A program made the translations under genes and the position numbers. Positions 52,204 through 60,360 of a stretch of 64,000 bases of DNA are shown here, one piece after another (position 1 is the stretch's first letter; every line of letters starts with the position of its first letter). The stretch covers positions 124,001 through 188,000 of the forward strand of contig CAKSDE010000001.1 of NCBI GenBank assembly GCA_934444735.1, written 5' to 3'. Below the pieces are notes generated by a model. That model saw nothing but the letters and a program-made list of their open reading frames with translations. It had not been told where the DNA came from and did not search any database. This DNA comes from an uncultured Clostridia bacterium. GTDB lineage: Bacteria; Bacillota; Clostridia; UBA1381.

Positions 52204-52677
52204 ATGAAAATCAAATATGTGGCTCAGGGAGCAATAATTGCGGCAATGTATGTTGTTCTGACATATGTTGTCCATCTGTTCGGGTTGGACAGCGGCGCTG
52301 TGCAGATAAGGATTTCCGAGGCTTTGACGGCGCTTCTTTATTTTACACCGGCAGCAATTCCCGGAATGTTTCTGGGGTGTTTTTTATCAAATATATTAGT
52401 GGGCGGAATGTTTCTGGACATAGTGTTCGGAAGTCTTGCGACACTTATTGGAATGTTTTTCGGGTACAAATTGAGAAAATACAAATATGCAGTGTTGGTG
52501 CCGAATATTATCGCCAATACGATTGTTGTACCGCTTGTTTTGCAGTGGGTATACAAGGCGGACGGAGCATGGTGGTATCTGACGCTGACCGTCGGTGCGG
52601 GCGAGATTATTTCATGCGGCATTTTCGGCGCACTGCTTTTAAAAGTGCTTGAAAAAAGAGCAAAGCATATTTTTTAG
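52204..52677 (+). CDS. queT: QueT-family queuosine precursor transporter
   Basis: 157 residues, with AAAGGAGAG before the ATG. A small integral membrane protein with about five helices (AIIAAMYVVLTYVVHLFGLD; GMFLGCFLSNILVGGMFLDI; GSLATLIGMFFGYKL). The motif VQIRISEALTALLYFTPAAI is characteristic of the QueT family, the putative substrate-specificity (S) component of an ECF-type importer for preQ1/preQ0. The upstream riboswitch-like leader supports this. No queuosine biosynthesis gene is in the window. Confidence 0.9.
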   Translation: MKIKYVAQGAIIAAMYVVLTYVVHLFGLDSGAVQIRISEALTALLYFTPAAIPGMFLGCFLSNILVGGMFLDIVFGSLATLIGMFFGYKLRKYKYAVLVPNIIANTIVVPLVLQWVYKADGAWWYLTLTVGAGEIISCGIFGALLLKVLEKRAKHIF

Positions 52678-52748
52678 ATTGGAATATTACGGGGACTGTA
52701 AACTTTTGCAGTGACCTGTTAAAATACTGAATTTACAGGAGGAGCATC

Positions 52749-53597
52749 ATGGCATACAGGGTTGTAACTAAGAAAATTTTGAATCCTCAGATTTTCCTGA
52801 TGGAAATCGAGGCACCGTTGGTTGCAAAGAAAGCGGAACCGGGGCAGTTTATCATTTTGAAGATTGATGAATACGGAGAGAGAGTTCCCTTTACCGTTGC
52901 GGATTTTGACAGAGAAAAGGGAACGGTTACGATAATTGTACAGATCGTCGGAAAGACAACTAAGGATCTGTCGGCTATAGAAGAAGGCGACGAGATTATG
53001 GATTTTGCAGGTCCTCTGGGACTTGCAACGGAGCTTGAGGGACTAAAAAAGGTTGCGGTAATCGGCGGCGGTCTGGGTACGGCAATAGCATATCCGCAGG
53101 CGAAAAAGCTGCACTCTTTGGGTGCCGAGGTTGATGTTATAACAGGTTTTCGCGATAAGAGCCTGATTATATTGGAGGACGAGCTTAAAAAGGTTTCGGA
53201 TAGGCTGGTTGTTACGACAGATGACGGATCAAACGGCACAAAGGGCTTTGTTACCGACCGCCTGAAAGAGCTTATCGAGGCGGGAAATAAATACGATACC
53301 GTTATTGCGATAGGTCCGCTTGTTATGATGCGAGCGGTCTGTAATCTTACAAAGGAGTACGGAATCAAGACGATAGTCAGCATGAACCCCGTAATGATTG
53401 ACGGGACGGGAATGTGCGGCGGCTGCCGTGTGATTGTGGACGGCAAGACAAAGTTTGCGTGTGTTGACGGCCCTGACTTTGACGGTCATTTGATAGACTG
53501 GCAGGCGGCGATGAACAGACAGCAGATGTTCAAATCATATGAAAAACGTGCCTGTGAAGAAGGAAGATGCAGAATAGGGAGGGATAACAATGCCTAA
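52749..53597 (+). CDS. nfnA: NfnA: ferredoxin-NADP+ reductase subunit alpha (DHOD electron-transfer-like)
   Basis: 282 residues with AGGAGGAG before the ATG. The small subunit of the electron-bifurcating NADH-dependent reduced ferredoxin:NADP+ oxidoreductase. It has an FAD domain (ERVPFTVADFDREKGTVTII), an NAD(H) domain (KKVAVIGGGLGTAIAYPQAK, DVITGFRDKSLIILEDEL) and a C-terminal [2Fe-2S] site (DGTGMCGGCRVIVDGKTKFA followed by CVDGPDFDGH). Its last 8 bases overlap nfnB. The pairing separates it from pyrK, the pyrimidine enzyme subunit. Confidence 0.92.
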   Translation: MAYRVVTKKILNPQIFLMEIEAPLVAKKAEPGQFIILKIDEYGERVPFTVADFDREKGTVTIIVQIVGKTTKDLSAIEEGDEIMDFAGPLGLATELEGLKKVAVIGGGLGTAIAYPQAKKLHSLGAEVDVITGFRDKSLIILEDELKKVSDRLVVTTDDGSNGTKGFVTDRLKELIEAGNKYDTVIAIGPLVMMRAVCNLTKEYGIKTIVSMNPVMIDGTGMCGGCRVIVDGKTKFACVDGPDFDGHLIDWQAAMNRQQMFKSYEKRACEEGRCRIGRDNNA

Positions 53598-54975
53598 TAT
53601 GTCTTTAAAGAAAAATCCCATGCCGGAGCAATGCCCGAACGAGAGAAACAAGAACTTTCTTGAGGTAACGACGGGTTACACCGAAGAAATGGCGATAGAT
53701 GAAGCAAAAAGATGTTTAAACTGTAAGAATAAGCCATGTATGCAGGGGTGTCCGGTAAGCGTTAAGATTCCGGAATTTATCGCATATATTGCCGAGGGGA
53801 ATTTTGAGGCGGCATATGAGAAGATAAAGGAAACCAATGCACTTCCGGCGGTGTGCGGCAGAGTATGTCCGCAGGAATCGCAGTGCGAATCAAAGTGCGT
53901 ACGGGGAATTAAGGGCGAGAGCGTCGGAATAGGACGTCTTGAGCGTTTCGTTGCCGATTGGCATATGAAAAATGTGGAGGATAAAATCCAAAAACCCGAA
54001 CCGAACGGCAAAAAGATAGCCGTAATCGGCAGCGGCCCTTCGGGACTTACCGCCGCCGGGGATTTGGCGAAAAAAGGATATGAGGTCACGATTTTTGAGG
54101 CGTTCCATGTTGCCGGCGGCGTTTTGATGTACGGTATACCGGAATTCCGTCTGCCGAAAAATATTGTGCAAAAGGAAATCGAAAACCTTAAAAAGATAGG
54201 TGTAAAGCTTGAAACAAATGTTATAATAGGAAAGACGATTACAATAGACGAGCTGTTTTCGGAATATAAGTTTGATGCGGTATTTATCGGATCGGGAGCA
54301 GGCTTGCCGTCATTTATGGGAATTGAGGGCGAGAGCTTAAACGGCGTATATTCCGCAAATGAATTTTTGACCAGAATAAATCTTATGAAGGGTTACAAGT
54401 TCCCCGAATACGATACACCGGTTTATGTCGGGAAGAACGTTGCGGTATTGGGCGGCGGAAACGTTGCGATGGACGCGGCACGTTCGGCAAAACGACTCGG
54501 AGCGGAAAATGTCTATATAGTATACCGTCGAGGCAAGGAAGAGCTTCCTGCAAGAGCGGAGGAGGTATTCCATGCCGAGGAGGAGGGTATCATCTTTAAA
54601 CTCCTTACAAACCCGACTAAATTTGTCGGTGACGATAAAGGCTGGCTTACGGGCATGGAAGTGGTTGATATGAAGCTCGGCGAGCCGGATGAAAGCGGAA
54701 GAAGGCGCCCTGAAGTGATTGAGGGCAGCGAGCATATGATGGAGGTTGAAACGGCGATTGTTGCAATCGGTCAGACTCCGAACCCCTTGATAAAGCTCAC
54801 CACAAAGGGACTTGACACCAATAAGCGCGGCTGTATTATCACAAAAGAGAACGGACTTACGACAAGAGAGCACGTTTATGCCGGAGGTGACGCGGTGACG
54901 GGCGCTGCAACGGTAATTCTTGCTATGGGTGCAGGAAAGACTGCGGCACAGGCAATTGATGAAGAACTGAGCTAA
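53590..54975 (+). CDS. nfnB: NfnB: NADPH-dependent subunit (glutamate synthase small-subunit-like)
   Basis: 461 residues. It carries two N-terminal [4Fe-4S] motifs (RCLNCKNKPCMQGCPVSVKI; VCGRVCPQESQCESKC), an FAD-binding GxGxxG (KIAVIGSGPSGLTAAGDLAK), an NADPH Rossmann motif (NVAVLGGGNVAMDAARSAKR) and the terminal FAD motif (VYAGGDAVTGAATVILAMGA). Alone it could be a homotetrameric GltA-type glutamate synthase, but coupling to nfnA indicates the NfnAB bifurcating complex, which balances NADH, NADPH and ferredoxin in anaerobes. AGGGAGGG lies 7 bases before the ATG. Confidence 0.93.
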   Translation: MPNMSLKKNPMPEQCPNERNKNFLEVTTGYTEEMAIDEAKRCLNCKNKPCMQGCPVSVKIPEFIAYIAEGNFEAAYEKIKETNALPAVCGRVCPQESQCESKCVRGIKGESVGIGRLERFVADWHMKNVEDKIQKPEPNGKKIAVIGSGPSGLTAAGDLAKKGYEVTIFEAFHVAGGVLMYGIPEFRLPKNIVQKEIENLKKIGVKLETNVIIGKTITIDELFSEYKFDAVFIGSGAGLPSFMGIEGESLNGVYSANEFLTRINLMKGYKFPEYDTPVYVGKNVAVLGGGNVAMDAARSAKRLGAENVYIVYRRGKEELPARAEEVFHAEEEGIIFKLLTNPTKFVGDDKGWLTGMEVVDMKLGEPDESGRRRPEVIEGSEHMMEVETAIVAIGQTPNPLIKLTTKGLDTNKRGCIITKENGLTTREHVYAGGDAVTGAATVILAMGAGKTAAQAIDEELS

Positions 54976-54980
54976 AACTG

Positions 54981-55016
54981 AAAAATTAAGAGATCCGTTG
55001 TGATCTCTTAATTTTT
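54981..55016 (+). terminator. Intrinsic terminator of the nfnAB operon
   Basis: AAAAATTAAGAGATC is perfectly inverted (15-bp arms) around CGTTGT, ending in a T run. Confidence 0.9.
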
Positions 55017-55089
55017 TGTCATTTATTTGCTCTTTTGGGACAAATCGTGAAACTATTATTAACAAATTGTGAAAAGTTAAGAAAGGTCA

Positions 55090-55117
55090 TTGACAAGACA
55101 CGAAAAAATATTATAAT
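55090..55117 (+). promoter_or_regulatory. Promoter of the alarmone synthetase/Gld-type ABC operon
   Basis: TTGACA (55090-55095), 16 bases, TATAAT (55112-55117). Just upstream, ACAAATCGTGAAA (55040-55052) and ACAAATTGTGAAA (55062-55074) are direct repeats 22 bases apart, a possible activator site. Confidence 0.7.
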
Positions 55118-55202
55118 AATAAGGGTTGACAAATTAAAAAAATGATTTTTAACCAATCGATGAGAATATAAAACGAAACGGAGGCTTAAAGCTTTTAAAC
55201 AA

Positions 55203-55868
55203 ATGAAAGTAGAAAATGTGATGATGGAAGAATGGGAAGAATTGTTTCAGGGTGCAAAAACTTTCAGAAACTTCATGACGATGTACAACAGCGCGATAAA
55301 AGAGGTCAGGACAAAGTTTGAAATACTAAACGACGATTTGTCGCGTGACTATGACAGAAACCCGATAGAGATGATAAAATCCAGAGTAAAGTCGCCGGAG
55401 AGTATATTAAAAAAGGTTAAGGCGAAAAATCTTGATTACGATATAGACGTTATAATGGAAAACATTCACGATATTGCAGGTGTGAGAGTGATATGCTCGT
55501 TTGTGGACGATATATATAAAGTTGCGGAGATGCTCGCATCGCAGGATGACATAAACGTTATAACAATAAAAGATTACATAAAAAATCCGAAGCCGAACGG
55601 ATACAGAAGCTATCATATGATTGTGGAGGTGCCGGTATTCTTTTCGGAGTGTAGGAAAAAGATGAAGGTGGAGGTTCAGCTGCGAACGATTGCAATGGAT
55701 TTTTGGGCAAGTCTTGAACATAAGATCAGATATAAAAAAGATGTTGAGGATTTTGAGGACATTGCACGGGAGCTGAAAGAATGTGCCGATGTTATTGCGT
55801 CTACCGATTTTAAGATGCAGGAAATAAGCAAATCAATAAGCAGGAAGAGAGGAAACAAAAATGATTGA
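55203..55868 (+). CDS. Small alarmone synthetase (RelA/SpoT-domain, YjbM/YwaC-like)
   Basis: 221 residues from ATG 55203; GGAGG is ~20 bases upstream, so the start is not certain and ATG 55221 is an alternative. The synthetase domain shows MIKSRVKSPESILKKVKAKN, DIAGVRVICSFVDDIYKVAE, KNPKPNGYRSYHMIVEVP and VQLRTIAMDFWASLEHKIRY. There is no HD hydrolase, TGS or ACT domain, so it makes (p)ppGpp from ATP and GDP/GTP but does not degrade it. It overlaps the following ABC ATPase gene by 8 bases, an uncommon partnership. Confidence 0.9.
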   Translation: MKVENVMMEEWEELFQGAKTFRNFMTMYNSAIKEVRTKFEILNDDLSRDYDRNPIEMIKSRVKSPESILKKVKAKNLDYDIDVIMENIHDIAGVRVICSFVDDIYKVAEMLASQDDINVITIKDYIKNPKPNGYRSYHMIVEVPVFFSECRKKMKVEVQLRTIAMDFWASLEHKIRYKKDVEDFEDIARELKECADVIASTDFKMQEISKSISRKRGNKND

Positions 55869-56889
55869 GGTGAAAAATCTATGCAAGACCTACGGTAATC
55901 ATAAGGCGATCGATAATCTGACCTTTACCATAGAAAACGGGCATATCTACGGTTTTTTGGGACCTAACGGCGCCGGAAAATCGACGACGATGAATATTAT
56001 AACGGGGTGTCTGGCACCAAGCTCGGGGAGCGTTTCGATTAACGGATTCGATATTTTGGAAAACAGCACAGAGGCGAAAAGAAATATCGGGTATCTGCCC
56101 GAAAAGCCGCCTGTTTTCGGAGATATGACACCCTTGGAATACCTTAATTTTATAGCAGACGTCAAGAAAATAGCAAAGTCCGAAAAAAAAGAAAAAATTC
56201 AGGCAGTTATGGAAGAAATCGGACTTTTAGACGTTAAGGAAAGGCTTATAAAGAACCTCTCTAAAGGTTATAAGCAGCGTGTCGGCATTGCGCAGGCGAT
56301 ACTGGGAGATCCGGAAACCGTAATCCTGGACGAGCCGACTGTCGGACTTGATCCTAAGCAGATTATTGAAATAAGAAACCTTATAAAGAGTCTGGGAGAA
56401 AACCGTACGGTTATATTGAGCAGTCATATTCTTTCGGAAATTCAGGCGGTCTGCGATGAAATACTGATTATTTCGGGCGGAAAGCTGGTTGCAAACGATA
56501 CTGCGGAAAATCTGGAGAAAATGTTTGAAGGAAATGCAACGCTGACTATTGCCGCAAAGGCACAAAAGGATAAAATCTGCGAAATACTGTCGGGTATTGA
56601 CGGTGTTTTGAATGTTAAATTTACGGCTGAAAATGACGGATTTGTGCAGTGTGAGCTGACTGTAAAAGATGACAGTGCAGCAGAAGATGTATTCTTTGCT
56701 TTTGCGGAGAACAAAGTGGCATTAAATAAGATGATATTAAACCGTGCAACGCTCGAAGATGTATTTATGGAGCTTACAAATGAGGACATAAAGCCGATAG
56801 ATACCAAAGAGGCGGAAGATGAAGAGATACATGAGGAAAATATGCCGGAGGAAAATGCGGCAGAAGATGAGGAGGCGGAAGAAGAATGA
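55861..56889 (+). CDS. ABC transporter ATPase, GldA-like
   Basis: 342 residues. Walker A FLGPNGAGKSTTMNIITGCL, Q-loop GYLPEKPPVFGDM, signature NLSKGYKQRVGIAQAILGDP, Walker B VILDEPTVGLDPKQI and switch His SSHILSE are intact. The C-terminal ~30 residues are very acidic (DEEIHEENMPEENAAEDEEA), unusual for this family. It pairs with the permease and GldG-like genes downstream, with overlapping reading frames throughout, as one membrane complex. Confidence 0.92.
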   Translation: MIEVKNLCKTYGNHKAIDNLTFTIENGHIYGFLGPNGAGKSTTMNIITGCLAPSSGSVSINGFDILENSTEAKRNIGYLPEKPPVFGDMTPLEYLNFIADVKKIAKSEKKEKIQAVMEEIGLLDVKERLIKNLSKGYKQRVGIAQAILGDPETVILDEPTVGLDPKQIIEIRNLIKSLGENRTVILSSHILSEIQAVCDEILIISGGKLVANDTAENLEKMFEGNATLTIAAKAQKDKICEILSGIDGVLNVKFTAENDGFVQCELTVKDDSAAEDVFFAFAENKVALNKMILNRATLEDVFMELTNEDIKPIDTKEAEDEEIHEENMPEENAAEDEEAEEE

Positions 56890-57749
56890 GAGCGATATTT
56901 GAAAAGGAATTTAAATCGTTTTTTAACAATATGTCGGGATATATATTCTGCACGTTCGTACTTCTTTTTGCCGGAATATATACGATGGCGCTTAATTTAA
57001 AGCAGGGCTCGGCAAATTTCGAGTATGTTTTGGGGAATATGTCTTTTGTCTACCTTGTGGCGATACCGGTTCTGACGATGAGAATCATATCGGAGGACAG
57101 GCATCAGAAAACCGACCAACTCTATTATTCGCTGCCGCTTAAGATGACAGAGGTTGTCTTGGGCAAATATTTTGCCATGCTTGCTGTTTTGGCAATCCCG
57201 ACGGTTATCATCGGGATATATCCGCTTATATTAAAGGCGTTCGGCAATGTTACGCTTTTTGCGGCATACGGTACGCTCTTGGCATTCTTTATGATGGGTG
57301 CGGCGCTGACGGCTGTCGGTATGTTTATTTCGGCTCTGACCGAAAATCAGGCGATTTCCGCTGTTATCTGTCTGATAGTAATGCTGGTGAGCTACTATAT
57401 AAGCGCTATTGCCGATTTGGTTTCGGTTTCTTCGACCGTATCTATGGTGACGATTACGGTTATTGCACTTATTATTGCGGCGGTTATCTGGTATATGGTA
57501 AAGAGCGGTCTTGCGGCGCTGATATTTTTGGCGGTTGCGGAGCTTGCGGCGGTTATTGTAAAGAGTGTATCGCCTGACCTGATGCGCGGATTTTTACCTA
57601 AGCTTTTAAACAGCTTTTCGATATTTAATAAATTTTATACCTTCCCAAACGGAGTTTTTGATATAACCGCTTTGGTTTATTTCATTGCGGTAGCGGCAGT
57701 ATTTGTATATCTTACTGTTCAGGCAATGGAAAAAAGGAGGTGGAGTTAA
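56886..57749 (+). CDS. ABC-2 type permease, GldF-like
   Basis: 287 residues, overlapping the ATPase gene by 4 bases. Six predicted membrane helices (ICTFVLLFAGIYTMALNL-like first helix; FVYLVAIPVLTMRIISEDRH; MLAVLAIPTVIIGIYPLILK; AISAVICLIVMLVSYYISAI; near-terminal VYFIAVAAVFVYLTVQAM). The MRIISEDRHQKTDQLYYSLP segment between helices is typical of GldF/NosY-like permeases. AAAGGAG at the end of this gene serves the next one. Confidence 0.88.
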   Translation: MRAIFEKEFKSFFNNMSGYIFCTFVLLFAGIYTMALNLKQGSANFEYVLGNMSFVYLVAIPVLTMRIISEDRHQKTDQLYYSLPLKMTEVVLGKYFAMLAVLAIPTVIIGIYPLILKAFGNVTLFAAYGTLLAFFMMGAALTAVGMFISALTENQAISAVICLIVMLVSYYISAIADLVSVSSTVSMVTITVIALIIAAVIWYMVKSGLAALIFLAVAELAAVIVKSVSPDLMRGFLPKLLNSFSIFNKFYTFPNGVFDITALVYFIAVAAVFVYLTVQAMEKRRWS

Positions 57750-59209
57750 TGAAAAAGACGGATTTTTCAAAATTAACTCAAGATATAAAGAAGTCGTTTA
57801 CGAAAGAGGCGGCAAAAGATAAATCATTTAAACTCGGCGGCTACAGCGTCGTTTCGGGGATTGTTGTAATATGTATCGCGATATTTGCGATTCTTGCGGT
57901 AAATGCGCTTTCTTCAAAATACACAAAGCTTGATTTTACCTCGGCAAAGCTCTACAGTGTTTCGCAGGAAACGGAAAATGTGGTAAAAAAGCTTGATAAG
58001 GACGTTACGGTCTACTTTTTGGCAACAACAGGCTCGGAAGATGCGCTTATAAAAAATATTCTTGAAAAATATGACGATTTGAGTGACAGGCTTAAGGTAG
58101 TCGTAAAGGATCCGGCGGTTAACCCGAATTTTGCATCGAAATATACATCGCTTAAGGTTTCGGCAAACAGCGTTATCGTTGAGTGCGGCGAAAAGAGCAG
58201 ATTTATCGCCTATGCCGATATGTATAATACAAATTATGATTATCAGACGGGTGAGCAGACGCAGGAGTTTAACGCGGAAAGCAGTATTACAAGCGCGATA
58301 AGCTATGTTTCGGGCGATAATTTCCCGAAGGTGTATCTGACATCGGGACACGGCGAGGCGGAATTGGACACAACCATGACCGAAGCCATAAAGAAGAACA
58401 ATGTTGAAACCGAAACGATCAGCCTTGTTACGGCGGATGCTATCCCGGAGGACGCGTCATGCGTTATGATATATCAGCCGCAGAATGATATATCGGAAAA
58501 TGAAAAAACACTTTTACTCAATTATCTGAAAAACGGCGGAAATCTTCTGCTCTTTAACGGATATACGGGAGAGGATACCCCGAATATTAACGCTCTTATG
58601 GAAAACTACGGCGTTACATCGGAGAATGCGGTCGTATTTGAGGGCGATAACTCAAAAGCGCTTACCGGGTATAATTATTTCCTTGTTCCCGATATAGCGG
58701 AGCATGATACGACAACACCATTGATTGAGTCAAAATATTCGGTTTTGATACCGCTTGCAAGACCTATCCTGCATAATGACGCAGCATCGTCCGTAACGGT
58801 CACGGATCTTTTCACAACATCGGATAATGCATACGTGAAAACGAATCTGGACAGCACAATAGAAAAAGAAGCGGGAGATAAGGAAGGCAAAAGCATTGTC
58901 GGTGTTGCGATTACGGATACGAACGACAGCAAGGAATCACATATTATATGGGTTACATCGGGACAGATGTTCGATAATGAAATAAATCAGGTTGTTGCGG
59001 GCGCAAACCAGGATTTCCTGTTAAATGCAATAAACTGGATGAGCGACCGTGAGGAAAGTATCGCTATCCACCCCAAAACGCTTTCTGCCGAATATCTGAC
59101 GGTAAGCTCGGGTGCATCGACGGTATGGAGCATCATATTTGTATTCCTGATTCCGGTACTTGTTCTTGCAATAGGTATCTATGTATGGATAAGGAGGAAA
59201 TCGAGATAA
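57749..59209 (+). CDS. GldG-family ABC accessory protein
   Basis: 486 residues from ATG 57749, overlapping the permease stop (TAATG) and 8 bases after AGGAGG. It has an N-terminal membrane helix (~36-58, SGIVVICIAIFAILAVNALS), a large extracytoplasmic domain (FTSAKLYSVSQETENVVKKL, VVKDPAVNPNFASKYTSLKV, VYLTSGHGEAELDTTMTEAI, DASCVMIYQPQNDISENEKT) of the GldG/IFT52-like type, and a C-terminal helix (WSIIFVFLIPVLVLAIGIYV). In Bacteroidetes the homologue takes part in gliding; in Firmicutes its role is unknown. Confidence 0.88.
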   Translation: MKKTDFSKLTQDIKKSFTKEAAKDKSFKLGGYSVVSGIVVICIAIFAILAVNALSSKYTKLDFTSAKLYSVSQETENVVKKLDKDVTVYFLATTGSEDALIKNILEKYDDLSDRLKVVVKDPAVNPNFASKYTSLKVSANSVIVECGEKSRFIAYADMYNTNYDYQTGEQTQEFNAESSITSAISYVSGDNFPKVYLTSGHGEAELDTTMTEAIKKNNVETETISLVTADAIPEDASCVMIYQPQNDISENEKTLLLNYLKNGGNLLLFNGYTGEDTPNINALMENYGVTSENAVVFEGDNSKALTGYNYFLVPDIAEHDTTTPLIESKYSVLIPLARPILHNDAASSVTVTDLFTTSDNAYVKTNLDSTIEKEAGDKEGKSIVGVAITDTNDSKESHIIWVTSGQMFDNEINQVVAGANQDFLLNAINWMSDREESIAIHPKTLSAEYLTVSSGASTVWSIIFVFLIPVLVLAIGIYVWIRRKSR

Positions 59210-60174
59210 TGACAAAGACTAAGAAAATGTCAATATTGCTGGGTGTGCTTGTCCTGATGATTATTGTATATTTCGCGGCAAAAAAGCTCGGCGGAGAAAA
59301 GGAAGAAAACTCGATAGAAATAAGCAATATCAAAGCCGAGGATATTTCGGATATTTCGTGGCAGTATAACGGAGAGGATATTGAGCTCTTACAAAAGGAC
59401 GGAAACTGGACAAGACCGGATAATGCGGATTTCCCTGTTAACCAGACGAAAATGAGCGAGATTGCGGATACTCTTTCAACGCTTAAAGCCTCACAGGAGG
59501 TGGACGGTGAAAACAGCCAGGATTACGGTATTGATTCGGGAAATGAGATTAAGCTTAAGTTAAATGACGGAGATGAGCTGACCTTTACGCTCGGTGCGGA
59601 CAACAATATTTTAGGAAAGTGCTATTTGGCGATAAGCGGCAAGGACAACATATACCTTGTTGACAATACATTCAAAACAGCATTTGAATGCGGTTGGGAC
59701 GATCTTTTGCAAAAGGAGAATATCCCGTATATTTCAGACGCAAACGAGATAAGCATTACGTGTGCCGATAATACTGCTACCGCTAAAATGAGCGAGGATA
59801 AGGACGGCAACGCAGAATGGAAAAACGGCGATATTGTTTTGGACAAAGAAAGCGTTGAGAAGATAAAGACCGGCTTAAACAGCATTGCATGGACATCATG
59901 CGTGGAATATAAGGCGGATAAGGCAAAGCTTTCGGAATACGGGTTTGACAGTCCTCAGGCTGTTCTTGAATGGAAGAGCGATACTCAGGAGAATAAGATA
60001 GAGTTCGGTAAAGACACCGACGACGGCGAAATCTATGCGCGTATTAAGGATTCCGATATGATATATACGGTATCTGCAAGCGTAAAGGATTACTTTAATG
60101 TCGAGCCTTTGCAAAAGGCGGCGGAAAATACCGAGGAAAGTGCCGATAATACGGACAATTCTGCAAAAGAATAA
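59209..60174 (+). CDS. DUF4340 domain-containing membrane-anchored protein
   Basis: 321 residues from ATG 59209, overlapping the previous stop by one base, with AAGGAGG upstream. It has one N-terminal membrane helix (MSILLGVLVLMIIVYFAAKK), then repeated beta modules of the DUF4340 type (DISDISWQYNGEDIELLQKD, WTRPDNADFPVNQTKMSEIA, YGIDSGNEIKLKLNDGDELT, GKCYLAISGKDNIYLVDN). The C-terminal tail is acidic (AENTEESADNTDNSAKE). DUF4340 proteins usually accompany GldG-type ABC systems, as here, and probably form the extracytoplasmic part of the complex. Confidence 0.88.
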   Translation: MTKTKKMSILLGVLVLMIIVYFAAKKLGGEKEENSIEISNIKAEDISDISWQYNGEDIELLQKDGNWTRPDNADFPVNQTKMSEIADTLSTLKASQEVDGENSQDYGIDSGNEIKLKLNDGDELTFTLGADNNILGKCYLAISGKDNIYLVDNTFKTAFECGWDDLLQKENIPYISDANEISITCADNTATAKMSEDKDGNAEWKNGDIVLDKESVEKIKTGLNSIAWTSCVEYKADKAKLSEYGFDSPQAVLEWKSDTQENKIEFGKDTDDGEIYARIKDSDMIYTVSASVKDYFNVEPLQKAAENTEESADNTDNSAKE

Positions 60175-60180
60175 AAATGT

Positions 60181-60209
60181 TTGACAAAATCCGCAATTTG
60201 GCATATAAT
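60181..60209 (+). promoter_or_regulatory. Promoter of the CDF transporter gene
   Basis: TTGACA (60181-60186), 17 bases, TATAAT (60204-60209), starting 6 bases after the stop of the DUF4340 gene. Confidence 0.85.
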
Positions 60210-60215
60210 ATAATA

Positions 60216-60309
60216 TAACTGATCAGACCGGTTGCGGTTGGGCAGAGTTTTATCTGCAGCAGATTTTTAGGCATCTGTGGGAGAAGTTTTCCCCCACAGG
60301 TGCTTTTTT
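60216..60309 (+). promoter_or_regulatory. Attenuator-like leader with terminator before the CDF gene
   Basis: GCATCTGTGGG (60271-60281) pairs with CCCACAGGTGC (60293-60303) and six T follow (60304-60309), an intrinsic terminator between promoter and coding region. Upstream, GCAGA (60242-60246) pairs with TCTGC (60253-60257), and GCAGAT (60259-60264) can instead pair with ATCTGT (60273-60278), which would break the terminator stem. This mutually exclusive design suggests a riboswitch or protein-controlled attenuator. I cannot match it to a known metal riboswitch. Confidence 0.65.
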
Positions 60310-60360
60310 AAATCAAAAATATTATACCGCGTTATGCGGATAAAAAAGGAGATGCTTTTT

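Noticed and set aside
53590..54975. Stand-alone glutamate synthase small subunit (gltD)
   Set aside because: It overlaps the nfnA frame and no large gltB subunit is present; NfnB is the better assignment.
60216..60309. NiCo (czcD) riboswitch
   Set aside because: The leader before the terminator is only ~55 bases and I could not see the four-way-junction layout; kept as an unclassified attenuator.
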